From contig CAWFLX010000022.1 in assembly GCA_963816775.1 (NCBI GenBank), forward strand, positions 223,779 through 287,778: 64,000 nt of DNA, given 5' to 3'. Positions 61,859 to 64,000 of the stretch are shown here, one piece after another (positions within the stretch are counted from its first letter, which is position 1; each line of letters starts with the position of its first letter). A model generated the notes under the pieces. It was not told the DNA's origin and did not search any database. It saw only the letters and a program-made list of their open reading frames with translations. A program made the translations under genes and the position numbers. The DNA comes from JAFAXD01 sp963816775 (GTDB lineage: Bacteria > Pseudomonadota > Alphaproteobacteria > Rhizobiales > Xanthobacteraceae).

Positions 61859-63361
61859 CTATTCTTGGAACGCTTCTTCGCGGGTCTTGCGTAGTGCCGG
61901 CAAAACGATCAACGCGACGACGCAGGCCGACAGCACGAGCAGGATAGCCGAGATCGGGCGCTGCACAAAGATCATCGGATCACCGCGCGACAACACCAGC
62001 GAGCGCCGGAGGTTTTCTTCCATCAACGGGCCGAGGATAAAACCGAGAATCATCGGCGCGGGCTCGCAGCCAAGCCGCACCAGGATATAGCCGAACAGCG
62101 CGAAGCCGGCGGTGAACACCATCAGCACCGAGTTATTGTTGGTGGAATACACTCCGATCACGCAGAATAGGAGGATCGCCGGATATAGGAACCGATAGGG
62201 CAGCGACAGCAGCTTCACCCAGATGCCGATCATCGGGAGATTGATGATCACGAGCATCAGATTGCCGATCCACATACTGGCGACCAGACCCCAGAACAGG
62301 TCGGGCCGGCTGGTCATCACCGCTGAGCCGGGCTGAATACCCTGGATCATCATCGCGCCCATCATCAACGCCATGATGGCGTTGGACGGCAGGCCGAGGG
62401 TGAGCAGCGGAATGAATGAGGTCTGCGCCGCCGAGTTGTTCGCGGATTCCGGGCCGGCGACGCCTTCGATCGCGCCCTTGCCGAAGCGCGAGGGATCTTT
62501 CGCGATCTTCTTCTCCAGCGTATAGGCGGCAAACGACGCCAGCACTACGCCGCCCCCGGGCAGGATGCCGAGAATGGCGCCGAGAAATGTTCCGCGGATC
62601 ACCGCCCGCCAGGATTCGTGAAAATCCTTCATGCTCGGCCACAGATCGCGAAAGCGCGCCGAGATCGCCGAGCGCCCGACATCGGGCTGTTCGAGATTGC
62701 GGATGATCTCGACCACGCCGAACATGCCGATGACCATGGGGAGGAAATCGAGGCCGTCCCAAAGCACCGAAACGCCGAATGTGTATCGGGTTGCGCCGCT
62801 GTTGACGTCGGTTCCAACGAGGCCGAACAAGAGCCCGATCACGATCATGGCGATCGCCTTGATCACCGATCCGTGCGCCAGCACGACCGCGGTAAGGAGA
62901 CCGAGCACCATCAGCGAGAAATAGTCCGGCGAGTTGAACTGCTGGGCGAGCGCCGCCAGCGGGGGCGCGAAGGCGCAGATGAAGATGGTGCCAACACAGC
63001 CGGCGAAGAACGAGCCCAGCGCCGCGACCGCGAGCGCGGCCCCGGCGCGCCCCTGCTTGGCCATCTGGTGGCCGTCGATACAGGTTACGATCGATGACGC
63101 CTCGCCCGGCATGTTGACGAGGATCGAGGTGGTGGAACCGCCGTACTGAGCGCCGTAATAAATCCCCGCCAGCATGACAAGCGACGACAGCGGGTTGAGC
63201 CCGTAGGTGACCGGCAGCAGGATCGCGATGGTGGGAATCGGGCCGATGCCCGGCAATACGCCGATCAGCGTCCCGAGCGTGCACCCGATCAGCGCGAACC
63301 ACAGGTTCTGCAGGGTTCCGGCCGCGGCGAACCCGGTCGCCAAATTGGCGAAGACGTCCAT
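61859..63361 (-). CDS. tctA: Tripartite tricarboxylate transporter large permease (TctA)
   Basis: 500 residues with about 12 hydrophobic segments. Signature blocks: GTLIGVLPGIGPIPTIAILLP at the N-terminus (first of the TctA PGIG motifs), YYGAQYGGSTTSILVNMPGE, GTFLGAILGILPGGGVVLASF, and FIPLLTLGLPSNAIMALMMGA. It is the ion-coupled channel subunit in the inner membrane. It starts 3 bp after tctB. It is the only TctA in the window and is followed on the same strand by twelve receptor genes. Confidence 0.96.
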   Translation of the reverse strand: MDVFANLATGFAAAGTLQNLWFALIGCTLGTLIGVLPGIGPIPTIAILLPVTYGLNPLSSLVMLAGIYYGAQYGGSTTSILVNMPGEASSIVTCIDGHQMAKQGRAGAALAVAALGSFFAGCVGTIFICAFAPPLAALAQQFNSPDYFSLMVLGLLTAVVLAHGSVIKAIAMIVIGLLFGLVGTDVNSGATRYTFGVSVLWDGLDFLPMVIGMFGVVEIIRNLEQPDVGRSAISARFRDLWPSMKDFHESWRAVIRGTFLGAILGILPGGGVVLASFAAYTLEKKIAKDPSRFGKGAIEGVAGPESANNSAAQTSFIPLLTLGLPSNAIMALMMGAMMIQGIQPGSAVMTSRPDLFWGLVASMWIGNLMLVIINLPMIGIWVKLLSLPYRFLYPAILLFCVIGVYSTNNNSVLMVFTAGFALFGYILVRLGCEPAPMILGFILGPLMEENLRRSLVLSRGDPMIFVQRPISAILLVLSACVVALIVLPALRKTREEAFQE

Positions 63362-63364
63362 GGC

Positions 63365-63814
63365 CTATTCTCCCCACCACGCCGGCAACGGCTGTCCCAG
63401 CGCATAGACGAAGATGAGGACGCACCCGATCGACAATCCGATTCCGAGCAAAAGCGACTCAAACAAGTTGACTTGGCGGCGGGCGTAGGCGGCGATCAAC
63501 GTCATCACGACGCCGGTGATCGCGAGCCCGACGTAGCTCATCAGGTAGCCGAACACGATGACCGACAGCAGCACGAAGAAGGCCGGGCGGAACTGCGGCG
63601 GCTCGATCGGCGGCCCTTCGATCGACAGCGACATCAGGCCGACGAAGACGCCGATGCCGATGATCAACCAGCTCAGCAGGTACGGAAAGTAGCCGGGCCC
63701 CATGCGGCCGGCGGTGCCGTAGGTGAGATCCTTGCCGAAATACAGACCGGCCAATCCGATCAGCAAGAAAACGATAGCCGAACCAAAGTCTTGAGGACTC
63801 TTTACCCGAAACAT
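63365..63814 (-). CDS. tctB: Tripartite tricarboxylate transporter small permease (TctB)
   Basis: 149 residues with four hydrophobic helices (about 12-28, 45-65, 80-100 and 118-140). The N-terminal FGSAIVFLLIGLAGLYFG and GRMGPGYFPYLLSWLIIGIG match the TctB motif (GPGxFP). ATG 63814 is preceded by GGGAG; an in-frame ATG at 63829 is possible. First gene of the transporter operon and coupled to tctA. Confidence 0.92.
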   Translation of the reverse strand: MFRVKSPQDFGSAIVFLLIGLAGLYFGKDLTYGTAGRMGPGYFPYLLSWLIIGIGVFVGLMSLSIEGPPIEPPQFRPAFFVLLSVIVFGYLMSYVGLAITGVVMTLIAAYARRQVNLFESLLLGIGLSIGCVLIFVYALGQPLPAWWGE

Positions 63815-63892
63815 TCTGCTCCCGCTCATTGTGCCCGGGCGCAATGGCCAACAACCCCGCTCGCATGGCCAATTGCGCGGCTTTTTGCAGAA

Positions 63893-63921
63893 TCTATATC
63901 GTTCGACCACGCCCGGGGCAA
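63893..63921 (-). promoter_or_regulatory. Candidate promoter of the tctBA-Bug operon
   Basis: On the minus strand TTGCCC (63916-63921) and TATAGA (63893-63898) are separated by 17 bp, each matching four of six consensus bases, about 79 bp upstream of tctB. It is the only plausible pair I found in the 186 bp between tctB and the window edge; no operator palindrome stands out, and no gene is supported in 63815-64000. Confidence 0.35.
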
Positions 63922-64000
63922 CAACGATGCGGCGCCGCGAACACGCGTTCAATCACGTGTTCATTCAGCGCGGGCATTTGCCCAAGTGCGTGGGCGGTTT

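Overview
This 64-kb window is GC-rich, densely coded chromosomal DNA. The likely source is a free-living alphaproteobacterium of the Hyphomicrobiales (Bradyrhizobium/Rhodopseudomonas/Pseudolabrys neighbourhood). That placement is inferred from the lipid A gene order (DUF4170, DUF374 acyltransferase, waaA, lpxK), a UvrB with a long N-terminal extension, an ArsR-methyltransferase fusion, an extensin-like lipoprotein, and the intergenic palindromic repeats (GAGCATGATC type and GTCATGGCCGGGC type). It was not tested by any search. No phage, plasmid, IS transposase, CRISPR array, tRNA or rRNA gene was seen.

Layout. 1-4.4 kb: end of a pmbA/tldD gene, an inositol-phosphatase-like gene and a tightly overlapped lipid A/Kdo operon. 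4.4-7.4 kb: a small catabolic set (isopropylmalate/tartrate-type dehydrogenase, amidohydrolase, orphan Bug-type binding protein). 7.4-11.2 kb: CBS-BON protein, PiT phosphate transporter, peptidoglycan amidase, and the RNase P RNA gene with a strong terminator. 11.2-18.5 kb: a TRAP transporter (dctQMP order) divergent from a fused HyuA-HyuB 5-oxoprolinase/hydantoinase. 18.5-24.5 kb: Tim44-like protein; an EmrAB-type efflux pair whose emrB carries an in-frame TAG, with a divergent TetR gene and two mirror-image 19-bp operators; an extensin-like lipoprotein. 24.6-32.7 kb: amidase, HpaB-family flavin monooxygenase, IclR regulator and a Liv-type ABC importer without LivF, linked by matching 15-bp IclR-type palindromes. 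32.7-38 kb: ArsR-methyltransferase, trmO, and a GST/DUF899/ArsR/SRPBCC/MAPEG/TfoX run. 38-49.3 kb: TPP riboswitch with thiC, lipid acyltransferase plus FeeM-like N-acyltransferase, uvrB, a paralogous lipoprotein pair, an esterase and secreted proteins.

The outstanding feature is 49.3-63.8 kb: one tripartite tricarboxylate transporter membrane pair (tctB, tctA) followed on the same strand by twelve consecutive, intact, diverged Bug/TctC substrate-binding-protein genes. Shared residues sort the twelve into subgroups, and their order suggests duplication of a three-gene block. The arrangement looks like one permease served by a bank of twelve exchangeable receptors. A thirteenth, distantly related Bug gene lies at 6.4 kb.
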